64,000 nt of DNA from Zea mays (GCF_902167145.1 NC_050096.1:270466622-270530621); one strand, 5' to 3'; numbered from the stretch's first letter, positions 43,671-55,441 are shown. A program made the numbers and translations. Notes: generated by a model from the letters alone, not told the origin.

Positions 43671-46600
43671 TGTCGGAGAGGGAAATCTCCGGCCGGGTGG
43701 CGGAACACACCCGCCCTAAATCCTAAGATTAGGAGGGGCCTAAGCGTTTTGCCTGTCTGCTAGATGGTCGATGAACACGAGTGGACATGAGGATTTAGAG
43801 TGGTTCAGGCCGCCAGAGTGTAATACCCTAGTCCACTATGTGTGTGTTGTATTGAGTCTGTGAGCTTGAGAGAACTTGTGAGCCTGTCAGAGGGTCTGTG
43901 AGTGAACTTGTCTTGTAACGTTGTGTGCCTTCCCTTTTATAGCTCAAGGGAGGCACATACAAGAATGTTGAGCCCTGACATGTGGGCCCAGTAGCATAAC
44001 AGAAGGAATACACTATAAAAGTAACTTAATGCAAGTAACGCCTGAGCAATCTCTGGGCGTCATGATGTCCGCAGTCCATGTAGTAATGATATGCGGCGAC
44101 CGCTTCCTTGGTAACGTGCGAGTAATGATGAGCGTAGTGCACGTGGCAGTATGGGCGTGCCTCCTGTCAGCGGAATGGACAAGCACACCGCCTGCGGAAT
44201 GGACAGGTTGTCGCCTGCCAGAGGAATGGATAAGTCACCGCCTGCCATAGGAATGGACATGTCTCAATAAATGTTGAGGCGGCACACCACCTGCCAGTGG
44301 AATGGACAGGCGGCACGCCTTATCCTCAGTAAATGCAGAGGTCGCGTAGCCCAGAGGCCTTACGTTAGGCTCCGCCCGTTGGCTTACGTCACATGCAGTA
44401 GGCCACGTGGCAGCATCGGGTCTCCGCCTGGGCGGGGAGCAGAAGCGTATACGATAAGGTCCGGACACGTGTCGGCTCCGAACCCCTGCCTGGCCTTGAT
44501 TAAGGCCTGGGTATTCTCTGTCCTAGAATCCAGGGACCCTACTGTGAGCGGCCCGGACCCCACACAGAGGGGTCCGGATCCCATCCTAGGGGTCCGGTTT
44601 GCGCCCCTGGAGGTCCTGGACCTTACCCGGAAGCCCGGTCTATATATACAGGGGTTCGGCACTTTCCTGTGGCGGAACTGCCCGAATTATTCCAACTTAA
44701 GTGCCTAAGTCCCGCCTTAGAGGCTAGACCACACTTAAATAGGAATAACACGTCAATCCCTCAGATCTAGTCCGACGAGGCCACTAATAGGATCAAGTAC
44801 CACGTACTCACTCGATGGTGAGGCACAGAGCAAATACAATAAAGCATAAAACCATACATTAAGGAGTATCAAATTATTACATCAACATCGGAGTTTTAGC
44901 AAAAGTAGGGATCATCGTTCGGGATGCAGCGGAATAAAACTAACGATAAGTAAACGGAGAGATGGGGAAGCCTGTCCTATCACTCCTCATGCTCCTCCTC
45001 GGCCGAGGTAGGGTCCCACTCGACTGTCCAACCCGGTGGCAAGATGGACGGCCAAGTCACTCCAGCAACCATGTCCTCTAGAGAACCTGAAAAATTATGC
45101 CACAAGCAAGGCTGAGTATACTAATACTCAGCTAGACTTACCCGGTGTGAGGAGTCTACTCCTCTAACTCTAGACATGCAGCTGTTTGGCTGAGGGGTTT
45201 GGTTGCCAAAAGCACTAGCTGAGTCTAAAAATCAAGTTTAAGCTTTTTCAAGTTTTAGTGTGACTCTCTTAAGACTAATTGTGTACTATCTAATCAATCA
45301 TGGTATCAAGCAATTTAGCAATTCATAGCTTTTGCCAAAACATCATATTTCCACTTGTTACTCAATGTAACAGCATGGATCAAGCAGTCTCATTAGCTGC
45401 GAGAAGCAGACGATTCGAATCGAGTTTTTATCCTTGCAAGGTAAACTTAAACATACGACGTGGCAAGGCACTCCGTCCCCACACATATCAACCGTCCTCA
45501 TCGATTCCCCGTCAGCAGATCAGGGCTCACCGCCTTGGCATACAATGCCTCACTGACCCCGACTGCCGTCGTGCAGTGACCGCACTTGTACCCACCATAA
45601 CCGGAATGGGAGACCACGTCTCAGGTCGCGTGAGGAGTAAAGTCTGCTTCCAGGTTCAATCAGGTACTAGGCTTACCGATTTACCATATTTCTCAGTATA
45701 TGTTTAGTACGTTCAAACGCTTGACTCACGGTACCACACCTTAATCCTTATTCCAATTTCCGTCTTGTAGACAACGCATCCCCATGGACCGTTGTCAACA
45801 GACCATCATCATTCCGATATAAATTGGATACAAGCAATTTCCTGACCTCGCGCGAGTGCTAGAAAAATCACTCGACTTCTACCGAGATCCCTAATTAGCA
45901 AAGCAGCTAGTCGACCTAGCAAACTAGTATCCATCTCAATAGGAATCCTGAGTTAATGCAACTAGGGTTTCAGGCAACTCCTACACTTAAGTGCACAATT
46001 CAAGCCTACAATTATTAAGTGCAGTAAAATAATATATAGAACTGGTTATGCATAAAACCGGGGCTTGCCTTCTAAAGCTGGGGCAGGCAGATCCTCGATG
46101 GCAGGCTCTGGTGCTGGATCCGGGGCTACCTCCTGAGCAACTCCTTGCTCCGGCACGAGGATGTACTCTCCGTCAGCTTGGTTGCAATCTATCGAATGCA
46201 ATGAATAAGATATATGTATGCTATGACATGTAGAATTTAGTAACAATTATGCCTAGTGAATAAAAACTAAGTTTGTTAATAACTTAGGGTTTCCTGGTTA
46301 TAAGAGGCTCTTAGGGGTTTATGCTTATCAATTTAGGTTTGAGGTTTTGCCTAGAGATAAGCATAATGGATTAAGACTTGGATTGCCCCTTAATGTTTTA
46401 GTAGGCACTCAAAGGGTTTTGCTGGTTTGGTTAGGGTAACATTAGTGTCCACTATTAATTCCCCCTTTCATTTTCTATTTATGATTTTAGGGTGGGTTTG
46501 AACTACAACAGTGATTTAACTTTTTCCAAAAATTCTGTAAAAAATACAGCGGGTTACTATTTGTCACTATAGTCTGTCCTATAAATTTGAGGTCCAGAAT

Positions 46601-49287
46601 AATTAGAATATGTCCTGGACAAAAATAACAACAGTTGGGGCAAAGGGTTCACTTTGCACTACAACTCTTATCTAGGGATGGGTTCTGTACTAAGAGTCAT
46701 TTTTGCTGGTATCTATAGGTAATTACATGCTTTTGTGCCAAAAATCACAGAGGGCTACTTAGTGGTTATTTAGTTAGGATTTTCTAAAATTTAATGCTAA
46801 AAAGACACTTACAATTAACTTGTTATTTGAAAAATGTCAAACAACAGAACTCGTAATTTTTCTATGTTTATAATAACAAAACATTAGTTATCCCAAGGTT
46901 TGGGGTGTTTTCTTCTCAGGGTTATTTTTCTAGGGTTTTTCTAAGTTTTCCTTGTTTTCCTAAAATAAAAGGTATTTCATTTCTTTTGTACTAAACAAAG
47001 GTATAATAAAATTTTCTAGTGAACTACACTGAATAAGGGAGCTAACAAAAATGTGGGTGCTCCCTGATTCTTATTTTAAACTACTATTACATTTTCTTTA
47101 ACTATAAGCTGAAAATGATTTAAATGACAAACTCTACTTTAATTTGGTGTACAGAGGGGTTTATTATTTTTAAACAGGTTAGGAAGTGATTAAATACTTC
47201 TCTGAATTTTCTTAACCCCAGTCTAATAGTGTAGTTATTTTTCCCTATTTCCTTTAGCTTTTGATCAGATAATCAATTAAATCATAACTTTGAAGTCTTC
47301 TGCAATACTTAGGGGTTTTATATTTTTCCTAAGTAGTTTACATTATTTAGGATCTGGCAAAATTGGTTTGACTCGATTTGGGTAAACAAAACTGAAGTTA
47401 TGAATTTTTTAAGTTCTGTTTGTATTTAAATCAGAAATATTAAAAAGGTTTTCTGGAAATCCACTTTGCATCGAAGACCTTGAGCTTCTTTTAAAACAAC
47501 CCCATCATTTATACCCCTGCTCCACTATTCCCTTGAGTCGCTGACAATGCACAAAATCCCCTGGCCTTTACTTCTTCTCCCCCGAGGTCCCTCCCCTTAT
47601 TTAAAAAGTAACCTCGGAAATAAACAGGGCGGCGCGGCTTATCGGCGGCGAGGGAGGTCCGGCGAGGGGCGGGGTTGGCTCCGGGAGGTTCTTGCGGTCA
47701 CAGCGAGGTACAGCTCGACGACGGTGGTGGCCGGAATCGGCCGGTCCACGTGCGCAGGTGGGTGAACTCGTCGGCGGCGAGTGCTCCGGCCTAGCCACGG
47801 CGATACCGGTCAATCCAAGGACACGGGGAGCTTCACGGGATGTCAAGTAATCGAATTGTGCAAAGAATCGGAGAATGACTCACCATGGAGCTCGGTCTAC
47901 GCTTGTCGGCGGTCGGGTGAAGTCCGGCGACCGTGAACTGGCTTCTCCGGCGAGGCAAAGTTCGATTCCTCGCTCGGGGAGCTTCACCGAGGCATGCACG
48001 GTCTACTCCGAGGGTCGGACGCGGCTGGGAGAGGCTCTGCTGGCCGGTCTACGGTGGCGGGTGTTGAGGTGGCCGCGGGCACGCCGTGCGCGTGGCAACG
48101 CCGGTGATCTGGTGCTCCGGTGAGGTCGAGCGCGCGCGGGGGAGTACGGTCGAAGTCCCTGGTGGCTTTATAGGCGCGGGCGCGGGCAACGGTGCTAGCT
48201 CGGCTTGGCGCGACGCGGAGCACGCGGGGGTGGGCGTCGGGCGTGCTCTGGCGAGCTCAGTGCACGTTGAACACGTGTAGGTTTGTTTCTGCTCTTGTTC
48301 TATCCTCTGCTGAGCGGCCAAAACATGCGAATCTTGCCCTAAGACATGTGAGAGATCTCTTCCCTGCACCTAGGGCTACCTAGTTCATGTGAGTTCCAAG
48401 GGTAGATGTGGTCGGGTTTGAGAGATATGGGGGTGGGAAGTTGTCTTTGTCCTAGCTGTCCACACCGAGACAAAACTTGTGCCAAGTCATGTCAAACAAC
48501 TTAGGGTTGGGTTCAAACTTTTCCAAGGTGTTCTAGAGGTCTTTAGGCGCCACTTTGTAAATTGGGTCAAGTGGTTTTGAAGTTTGAATGAGGGTGAACA
48601 TGTTTGATCTTTGGAAGAGGGTTGGTTTTGGACTTAGAAAAATTCTGATTTTCCTTTTATGCTCAACTCTTTGGTGAACCTTTTGGAGGTTTTCTGGAAC
48701 CTTTTTGGGGTCACATTCTTACTATTTTTAGTAGGGTATTAGGTGTACTACAATTGTTATAATTGGCCCAAGTCATGATCATGTGGTTTTTATAGCCTTT
48801 TGGTCATACTCACTTATAGTGCTCCAATTATCCAAAGGGGTTTGCATTAGGGTTTGGGCAATTCTCCCCATTATATGTGCATGATAAGCCAAGGCATGAC
48901 ATCTAAGATGGGTTGCACTTACTTAGGGTCTTGATTTCCAAGTTTGGAGTCCTTTACTCCAGTTAAGTCACATGTGATGATGGGTTTTACTTGTGTAGCC
49001 TTGAGTGAAAACTCTAAGTAACACATGGGGTGTTACATTTCCCATGGGGGTCCGGACTCACTGTTAATACCTTGGAGTACATCATCTTCTCTGGCCACGT
49101 GGCATCCCCGGAGTCGTCCACGTGGTGGGGTCGGGTGCTGTTGCTGGCCTAGAGTAGTCACTCGAAGCTGGGGTGAGTCACGTCCTGGCCCCACGCACAG
49201 CTCCTTTACCACGCGACCAAAGATAGCCGCGTGGGTACTGCGTCTTCATATAGTAGTAAGGGGTACCCTAGTTTTAGGGTACCGACA
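43671..49287 (-). repeat. Right (5') LTR of element A, split by a solo LTR
   Basis: The LTR pieces are 43671-44667 and 49043-49287 (about 1.24 kb together), matching 7102-8291. The right piece resumes exactly where the left stops (GGCACTTTCC | CATGGGGGTCC). Minus TATAAAAG is at 43941-43934. It ends GGGTACCGACA before the GTTGT TSD. Confidence 0.9.
44668..49037 (-). mobile_element. Solo LTR (4.37 kb) of a Tekay/Del-like Gypsy element
   Basis: Flanked by perfect TTTCC TSDs (44663-44667, 49038-49042) inside the right LTR of A. Termini are TGTGGCGG (plus side) and TGTAACACC (minus side). There is no primer-binding site, gag or pol inside, so it is one LTR left after recombination between two. 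A GC-rich block (47600-48260) and phrases such as GTTTGGCTGAGG resemble the F LTR, suggesting a related family. The called ORFs (for example 47547, 47875, 48049) are in the GC-rich block and are not credible genes. The rest is AT-rich with no features. Confidence 0.85.
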
Positions 49288-49403
49288 GTTGTAGATAAAC
49301 TTATGCACCTGTGGAATGATCAACTAGACAAACTGGTTAGTCCACAAGGTTTGTGATGGTCGTCAAACACCAAAATCGATTATAGGAAATGTTGAGACTA
49401 TTT
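49288..49403 (-). repeat. Left LTR of element E, second fragment
   Basis: Starts with the right copy of the GTTGT TSD of A and matches 53616-53733. It is truncated just before the terminal CCTTTTCA, where it is joined directly to pol sequence. Confidence 0.85.
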
Positions 49404-49902
49404 ATTAGTCCCAAAATGTGTTCTCCCTTTAGAAGCTTGTGAAGATTCTTCATCCCAACATGGGCTAGTCGGCGATGCCAGAGCCAACCCATACTAGTCT
49501 TAGCAATTAAGTAAGTATCGAGTTCAGCTCTATTAAAATTAACTAAGTATAGTTGAGCCTCTAATACTCCCTTAAATGCTACTGAATCATCACTTCTTCT
49601 AAAGACAGTAACACATATATCTGTGAATAGACAGTTGTAGCCCATATTGCATAATTGAGAAACTGAAAGCAAGTTATAATCTAAAGAATCTACAAGAAAA
49701 ACATTGGAAATAGAATGGTCAGGTGATATAGCAATTTTACCAATACCTTTAACCAAACCTTGATTCCATCCCCGAATGTGATAGCTCTTTGGGAATCTTT
49801 GTTTTTCTCGTAGGAGGAGAACATCTTTTTCTCCCCAATCATGTGGTTTGTGCATCCACTATCAATGATCCAACTTGAGCCCCCGGATGCATAAACCTGC
49901 AA
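49404..49902 (-). pseudogene. Element E Pol remnant (protease start and GAG_pre-integrase)
   Basis: Minus-strand [19 protein letters not shown] (from 49902) is followed after a one-base loss at about 49770 (GATGGAATCAAGG) by the frame from 49855, ending [20 protein letters not shown]. After KGEHILGLIN it runs into LTR sequence. Integrase, RT and RNase H are therefore deleted, with a junction of only a few shared bases (ATT/AAT). Confidence 0.88.
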
Positions 49903-49909
49903 AACAGTT

Positions 49910-52545
49910 TTAGGCCTTGTTCTTAGGTACCCAAACGGACTTGGGTCCTTTCACATTAGAAACAAGCACATTGGGTACCCAAACACAAGTCTTGGGGCCC
50001 TTGTGTTTACCCCCAACATATTTGGCAACTACTTTGCCTGATTTGTTATTAAGCACATAAGATGCATCAAAAGTTTTAAATGAAACATTAGGTTCATTTG
50101 ATGCAGTAGGAGTTTTCTTTTTAAGCATTTTAACATGGGTAGAATGCCTAGAGCTAGATGCCTCATTCTTGTACATAAAAGCATGATGGGAAACAGAATG
50201 AGACTTTCTAGCATGAATTCTCCTAATTTTATGCTCAGGATAACCAACAGGATATAAAATGTAACCCTCGTTATCCTGAGCCATGGGAGCCTTGCCCTTA
50301 ACAAAATTAGATAATCTTTTAGGGGCATTAATTTTGACATTGCTTCCCTGTTGGAAACCAATGTCATCCTTAATGCCAGGGCGTCTCCCACTATAGAGCA
50401 TGCTTTTAGCAAATTTAAATTTCTCATTCTCAATTTCATGCTCATTGATTTTAGCAGTTAGTTGAGCTATGTGATCATTTTGTTGTTTAATTAAGGCTAG
50501 GTGATCATGAATAGCATCAACATTAATGTATCTACATCTAGTACAAATAGCAACATGTTCAACAGTAGATGTAGAGGGTTTGCATGTTTTTAATTCATCA
50601 ATCTTAGCATGTAAAATAGCATTTTCATTTCTAAGACTGGAAATTGACTCATTGCAAACATTCAAATCTTTAGCCTTAGCAATCAAATTATCATTCTCAG
50701 TTTTAAGGCTAGAAATTGATTCATTCAATTTATCAATCTTAGCAAATAAACTAGCATTTTCATTCCTAAGATTGTCAATTGAATCATGGCAAACATTTGA
50801 TTTTTCAACCTTAGCAATTAAACTAGTGTTCTCAACTCTAAGGTTGGAAATGGTGCCATGGCAAATGCTAAGCTCTCTAGTCAAGTTTTCACATTTTTCT
50901 ATTTCCTGAGCATAAGCATTTTTCACCTTAACATGCTTTTTATTTTCCTTAATAAGGAATTCCTCTTAGCTATCCAAGAGTTCATCCTTCTCATGAATGG
51001 CTCCTATCAATTCATTCAATTTTCTTTTTGTTGCATGTTATGGTTGGCAAAAAGACTAAGCAAGTTATCTTCATCATCACTAGAATTACCCTCATCACTA
51101 GATGTAGTATACTTGGGGGTGGTTCTAGCTTGTACCTTCTTTTTCTTGCCATCCTTTGCCATGAGGAACTTGTGTCCTACGTTTGGGAAGAGGAGTCCCT
51201 TGTTGACGGCGATGTTGGCGGCATCCTCGTCGGAGGAGGAGTCGGTGGAGCTCTCGTCGGAGTCCCATTCCCGACACATGTGGGCATCACCACCCTTCTT
51301 CTTGTAGTACTTCTTCTTTTCCTTCCTCTTTCCCTTCTTGTCGTCGCCCCTGTCACTATCACTTGATATAGGACATTTAGCTATAAAGTGACCGGGCTTA
51401 CCACACTTGTAGCACACCTTCTTGGAGCAGGGTTTGTAATCCTTCTCCCTCCTTTGCTAGAGGATTTGGCGGAAGCTCCTAATGATGAGCGACATTTCCT
51501 CGTTGTCGAGCTTGGAGCCGTCGATGGGGAGCCTACTTGATGTAGACTCTAAATTCTTCTCCTCTGTCGCTTTGAATGTGACGTGTTGCACCTCGGGTGT
51601 GGAGGTGCCGCCTTGCTCGATGATTTGTTTGGAGCCTTTGATCATCAACTCAAAGCTCACAAACTTCCCTATAACCTCCTCGGGAGACATTAGCTTATAT
51701 CTAGGATCACCACGTATTAATTGAACTTGAGTAGGATTGTGAAATACGAGTGATCTAAGAATAACCTTGACCATTTCATGGTCATCCCATTTTGTGCTCC
51801 CGAGGTTGCGCACTTGGTTGACCAAGGTTTTGAGTCGGTTGTACATTGCTTCTGGCTCTTCTCCTTGATTGAGGATGAATTGACCGAGCTCCCCCTCGAT
51901 TGTCTCCCGTTTGGTGATCTTGGTCACCTCATCCCCTTCGTGCGCCGTTTTGAGGACGTCCCAAATTTCTTTGGCCGTCTTTAACCCTTGCACCTTATTA
52001 TACTCCTATCGACACAAGGAGGCAAGGAGTATAGTTGTGGCTTGGGAGTTAAAGTGCCGAATTTGGTCGGCCTCGTCTGAATCGTAGTCCTTGTCCCCTA
52101 CCTTTGGTACCTGCGCTCCATACTCAACAATATCCCATATACTTTTATGGAGTGAGGTTAGATGATGCCTCATTTTATCACTCCACATACAATAATCCTC
52201 ACCATCAAAAAATGGCGGTTTGCCTAGGGGAACGGAGAGTAATGGAGTGCGTTTAGAAATGCGAGGATAGCAGAGGGGCATCTTATTATACTTCTTTCGC
52301 TCATGGCGCTTAGAAGTGACGGACGCGGATTCAGAGCTGGAGGTGGAAGGTGACGAAGAGTCGGTCTCGTAGTAGACCACTTTATTCATCTTCTTTTTCT
52401 TGTCACCTCTCCGTTGTGACTTGATGGAGGAAGAGGATTCCTCCTTATGCTTGTGGCTGGACCCCCTCGAATGGGTTCTTCCTGAGCTTGCGGACTTGTC
52501 ACCACCGGTCATGATCTCCCTCTTGGTGTGATCTCCCGACATCAC
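49910..52545 (-). pseudogene. Element E Gag, several lesions
   Basis: A Sirevirus-type long Gag starting at the ATG at 52545 (MMSGDHTKREIMTGG; a second Met at position 2). The core SVPLGKPPFFDGEDYCMW is followed by a stop at 52008-52006, then ELGQFILNQGEEPEAMYNRL. A TAG comes at about 51459-51457, then the zinc knuckle CYKCGKPGHFIAKC at about 51415, an acidic Ser/Asp-rich segment, further stops near 51010 and 50970 and a frame change. The last frame (50926-49910) is a long heptad-like coiled coil with repeated NExSLxAKIDxLN-type units and a basic end VWVPKNKA. It is diverged from B, C and G gag throughout. Confidence 0.88.
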
Positions 52546-52576
52546 TTTGATTGGTTAGACTCAAATGAAGCACCGG

Positions 52577-52588
52577 GCTCCAATACCA
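52577..52588 (-). other. Primer-binding site of element E
   Basis: Minus strand TGGTATTGGAGC, two bases from the LTR end. It is a diverged Met-tRNA type with TTG in place of CAG-region bases relative to B, C and G. Confidence 0.75.
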
Positions 52589-52590
52589 AT

Positions 52591-53741
52591 TGAAAGTCAC
52601 CTGGAGGGGGGTGGATAGGTGGAACTGAAATTTACAAACTTAAGCACACACTACAAGCCAAGGTTAGCGTTAGAATTAGATTCGAGTCCGAAAGAGAGGG
52701 AAAACAAATCAACCAAGAAATAAAGCGGATGAACACAGTGATTTGTTTTACCGAGGTTCGGTTCCAAAGAACCTAGTCTCCGTTGAGGTGGTCACAAGGA
52801 CCGGGTCTCTTTCAACCCTTTCCTTCTCTCAAACGGTCACCTAGACCGAGTGAGTTTTCTCCTTAATCAAACGGGTCACTTAGACCCCACAAGGACCACT
52901 ACAAACTTAGTGTCTCTTGCTTTGATTACAAGTGCTTGAGAATAAGAATGGGAAAGAAGAAAGCACGATTGCAAAAGCCAAGCGACAAGAGCGACAAATA
53001 ACACACGGATCTCTCTCTCTCTCTCTCTCTCAAGTCACTAATCACTAATGATTACTTGTCTCAATTGTGGAACTTGGAGAGATTGGAAGCTTTGATTGTG
53101 TATTTGAATGGATTGCTAGCTCTTGTATTGAATTTGAAGGATTCGAGTGCTTGGTTCTTGTGAATGGAAGTGGTTGGGGTTGTATTTATAGCCCCCAACC
53201 ACTTCCTAGCCGTTGCTCCCTTTCTGCCGACCGCGGACGGTCCACGCCCCTAGTTCGGACGGTCCGCCCCTGCACATCAACGGCTAAAATCGCAACGGTC
53301 AGCAGTAACGGCTATATCAACGGCTATATAGCATTTAATGCATCGTCAGATGTCAGATAAAGGCAGTCGCAGACGGTCCAGTCGTGCACCCCGGACGGTC
53401 CGCGAGGACGCTAAAAATACATTTTACCGAACCCGTCACCTTCGAGTTTTTCTGGTTTTCACCGACCGGACGGTCCGCGCTTGGTCTCAGACGGTGCTCG
53501 CTTCTCCGTCGGACAGTTCGTAGTGTAGACTTGTGTTTTTTGCAATGTTCCTGTTCGAGGGTCACCTTGGTGCCGCGGACGGTCCACCGCAAGGGCCCGG
53601 ACGGTCGATTTAGAATAGTTGTAGATGAACTTATGCACCTATGAAATGATCAACTAGGCAAACTGGTTAGTTCATAAGGTTTGTGATGATCGTCGAACAC
53701 CAAAATCGATTATAGGAAATATTGAGACTATTTCCTTTTCA
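52591..53741 (-). repeat. Right (5') LTR of element E
   Basis: TGAAAGTCACC ... CCTTTTCA. It contains several GGACGGTCC palindromes between about 53230 and 53605, minus TATAAATA at 53190-53183 and a CT microsatellite. The following CTAAC is the presumed TSD. ORFs called here are not genes. Confidence 0.88.
53010..53031. repeat. (CT)n microsatellite in the E LTR
   Basis: Eleven uninterrupted CT (GA) dinucleotides. Confidence 0.9.
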
Positions 53742-54825
53742 CTAACGGCAACTTAATGTCATTATAATTTCTGATCCACGGATGACCTAGGAAAAAACAT
53801 GAATACTCACAACAATGCAATATTAAACAGAAACCATCAGGATAAAATGAACGAAAACATACTTAAAGCCTGAGCTGCAGTCATCCTTCTACCTAGATCC
53901 TTGCATAGCAATCGATTGACAAAATCCATTGCTTCTGGAGTCAGAGAAGGTCATGGTGCCTCATTGTAACTGGGAGGCATTGAGAGCAGAATGTAATATG
54001 CTAGATTCAGTGCACACCCAAAATGGATGACTGCCACAAAGAAGGAAATATGCAATTACACCATGCTCCAGACATAAGCTTTTGTGCTATAGTATCTATG
54101 CAGATTGCAGAACATCACTTTTGCTTCTAAAGGATTGCTCTTGCTGCATCAACAATAGTAACCGTCCAAAAGTACATGAACTTAATTAGCAAATTTGAAG
54201 TTGTGGCTTTTCATGATTTTAGAGTTTCTGTATCATGGACATGCACAATAAGGTGTTTGCTATCCATAATGCAGAACCATAAAGTGTCACCACATGAATC
54301 TATGAATATTTTGTTCGAAATCAGTAATCTCCAGGCAACAATAAGCAAATCAACAACACCTCAAAATTTTCACATGGATAGTTTTTTCCAGAAGGACAAC
54401 ATGTGTATGTGGTGTCTTAAATTAAGCATATCACACATAAAAAAAGGTGCCAGAGTAGAGCATTGCGAGAGCTGAACATCACCTTTGCTTTGGGGATGAC
54501 CTTGATGGCGACGGACTCCCGCGCTTGCGTGCGCCCTTCTTAACTGTGTCGGCACAGGTGTAGCCAAAGTGGCCCCATCCGACCTCATCCCCCAAGTCAT
54601 ACTTGGCCGCAAACCCCTTGTTGAACCCAAACCCCTTGCCGAGGCTCCCGCTCTCGCCCGCTTCCCCCTCGTAGCCGCCTTCCTTTGGGATAAACAACTG
54701 TGGCGGGCCATGGCGCCTTGTGAGCGCCACCAGATGTCCTTAGCGGGCAACGACGGCAGGAAGGGCAGCCTCAGGAGCCGCCTGGCCGAGGTGGTGGGTC
54801 GTGGGCGCAAAGGCTAGGGGAGAGG
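53742..54825 (-). pseudogene. CDPK-related kinase (CRK) pseudogene, split by element E
   Basis: Host gene remnant of the CRK family (plant Ser/Thr kinases related to calcium-dependent kinases, with a degenerate EF-hand end). Minus-strand exon 1 (about 54825-54483) codes LPAKDIWW, then ALTRRHGPPQLFIPKE, GFNKGFAAKYDLGDEVG, the glycine loop GWGHFG and, after a one-base shift, SVAIKVIPKAK with the catalytic Lys; a GT donor follows at 54482. Exons for the catalytic loop and DFG are absent. An exon at 54095-53863 codes YYSTKAYVWSM, AYFLLCGSHPFW and LTPEAMDFVNRLL to RRMTAAQAL, with two frame changes and a TGG-to-TGA stop. A GT-AG intron (53862-53787) joins in phase to HPWIRNYNDIKLPL (53786-53742), where E begins. 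CRK rather than CDPK is favoured by GHFGYTC and the HPWIRNYND end. Not functional. Confidence 0.85.
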
Positions 54826-55441
54826 TGGTGCACGGGGCTCGGGCTCGGCGTGGAGAATGGGAAGAACAGGGACACCGCCCAATGCTTCTTCCTAGGGCCA
54901 AGAGAGCTTTGGGGAGTGGCGAGTGGGGACTTCAAGAAGCGAAGCGGACAAGTGGAGAATAAGTCCTCATGTGTCGCGGTGGCAGGATACCGCCGTACGC
55001 GCGAAGCACGATGGATCTGGTGGACTTGATCCTTGAGGACGCTAGCACCGACAGAGCGGCTCTCCTTGCAAGCGGATTGGAGGCCGCAGAACACCTCTGC
55101 CCCTCGAGGACAGTGTCGGCGGTGGAGCGGCTCTCTGTTCCCTCGCGAGGCGGATACATCGCCTCCATCTTGGCGTCCCTGGCCTCCACCTCGAGCGCAT
55201 GGAAGGCAACGTCAAGCGTCGAGCGGGAGTGCTTCCTGGTCGCGGCGGTGTCGGTGACGCGACGCTCCGCCTCCTCCGGTGAGCGGCGACCCTATCACGG
55301 GTAACATACGTGAGCTACAGCAACAGGTGGTGGCACATGGCGGGGTCGGATGAGGCGAATGCGGCATCGAGAGGTCATGGCACAGTCGGCTAAGGCGAAT
55401 GCGACGGTGAGCGTGAGGGAGACGTGAGAGGTAGGCAAGAG
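54826..55441. other. GC-rich host DNA upstream of the CRK remnant
   Basis: GC-rich, with open frames on both strands (for example minus 55189-54932, plus 54969-55304) that I cannot assign to any family. It could be the CRK 5' region or an unrelated gene fragment. Its right edge is the insertion site of element G (AAGAG at 55437-55441). Confidence 0.4.

Larger units (their letters stand above)
7102..49287 (-). mobile_element. Element A: Tat-lineage Ty3/Gypsy retrotransposon with antisense gene
   Basis: Termini are TGTCGG and CCGACA, flanked by perfect GTTGT TSDs (7097-7101 and 49288-49292). On the minus strand the order is LTR, primer-binding site, gag, protease, RT, RNase H, integrase (ending at 30410), tandem repeats, then an oppositely oriented intron-containing gene (9066-29400, plus) and the 3' LTR. 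This layout matches the Tat group of plant Gypsy elements, some of which (for example Grande) carry an antisense ORF between pol and the 3' LTR. Three later insertions (B, D and a solo LTR) expanded it to 42 kb; without them it is about 13 kb. All its genes carry stops or frameshifts. Confidence 0.88.
6796..53741 (-). mobile_element. Element E: deleted Sirevirus-type Copia element, host of F and A
   Basis: E is seen in three pieces: left (3') LTR parts at 6796-7101 and 49288-49403, the pol/gag remnant 49404-52545, and the right (5') LTR 52591-53741. Joining 7101 to 49293 restores sequence that is continuous in the right LTR near 53610. Its own left end is beyond the window because F sits in it. 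Its right LTR ends TTTTCA and is followed by CTAAC, the presumed TSD, inside an exon of the CRK pseudogene. Protease, integrase, RT and RNase H are mostly deleted. Gag resembles that of B, C and G but is clearly a different family. Its LTR carries GGACGGTCC palindromes instead of CCGGACTGTCCGG ones. Confidence 0.8.

Noticed and set aside
45300..45707. 135-codon ORF within the solo LTR
   Set aside because: No family resemblance, single short ORF in LTR DNA, no coding partner.
53068..53644. Small Arg/Ser/Thr-rich ORFs in the E LTR
   Set aside because: They are translations of the GGACGGTCC palindromes (RTVRP-type repeats), as are similar ORFs with HRTVRC/GQSGAP repeats in the B, C and G LTRs.
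54969..55304. 111-codon plus ORF and the minus ORF 54932-55189 upstream of CRK
   Set aside because: Open on both strands in GC-rich DNA and not recognisable; recorded only as unassigned host DNA.
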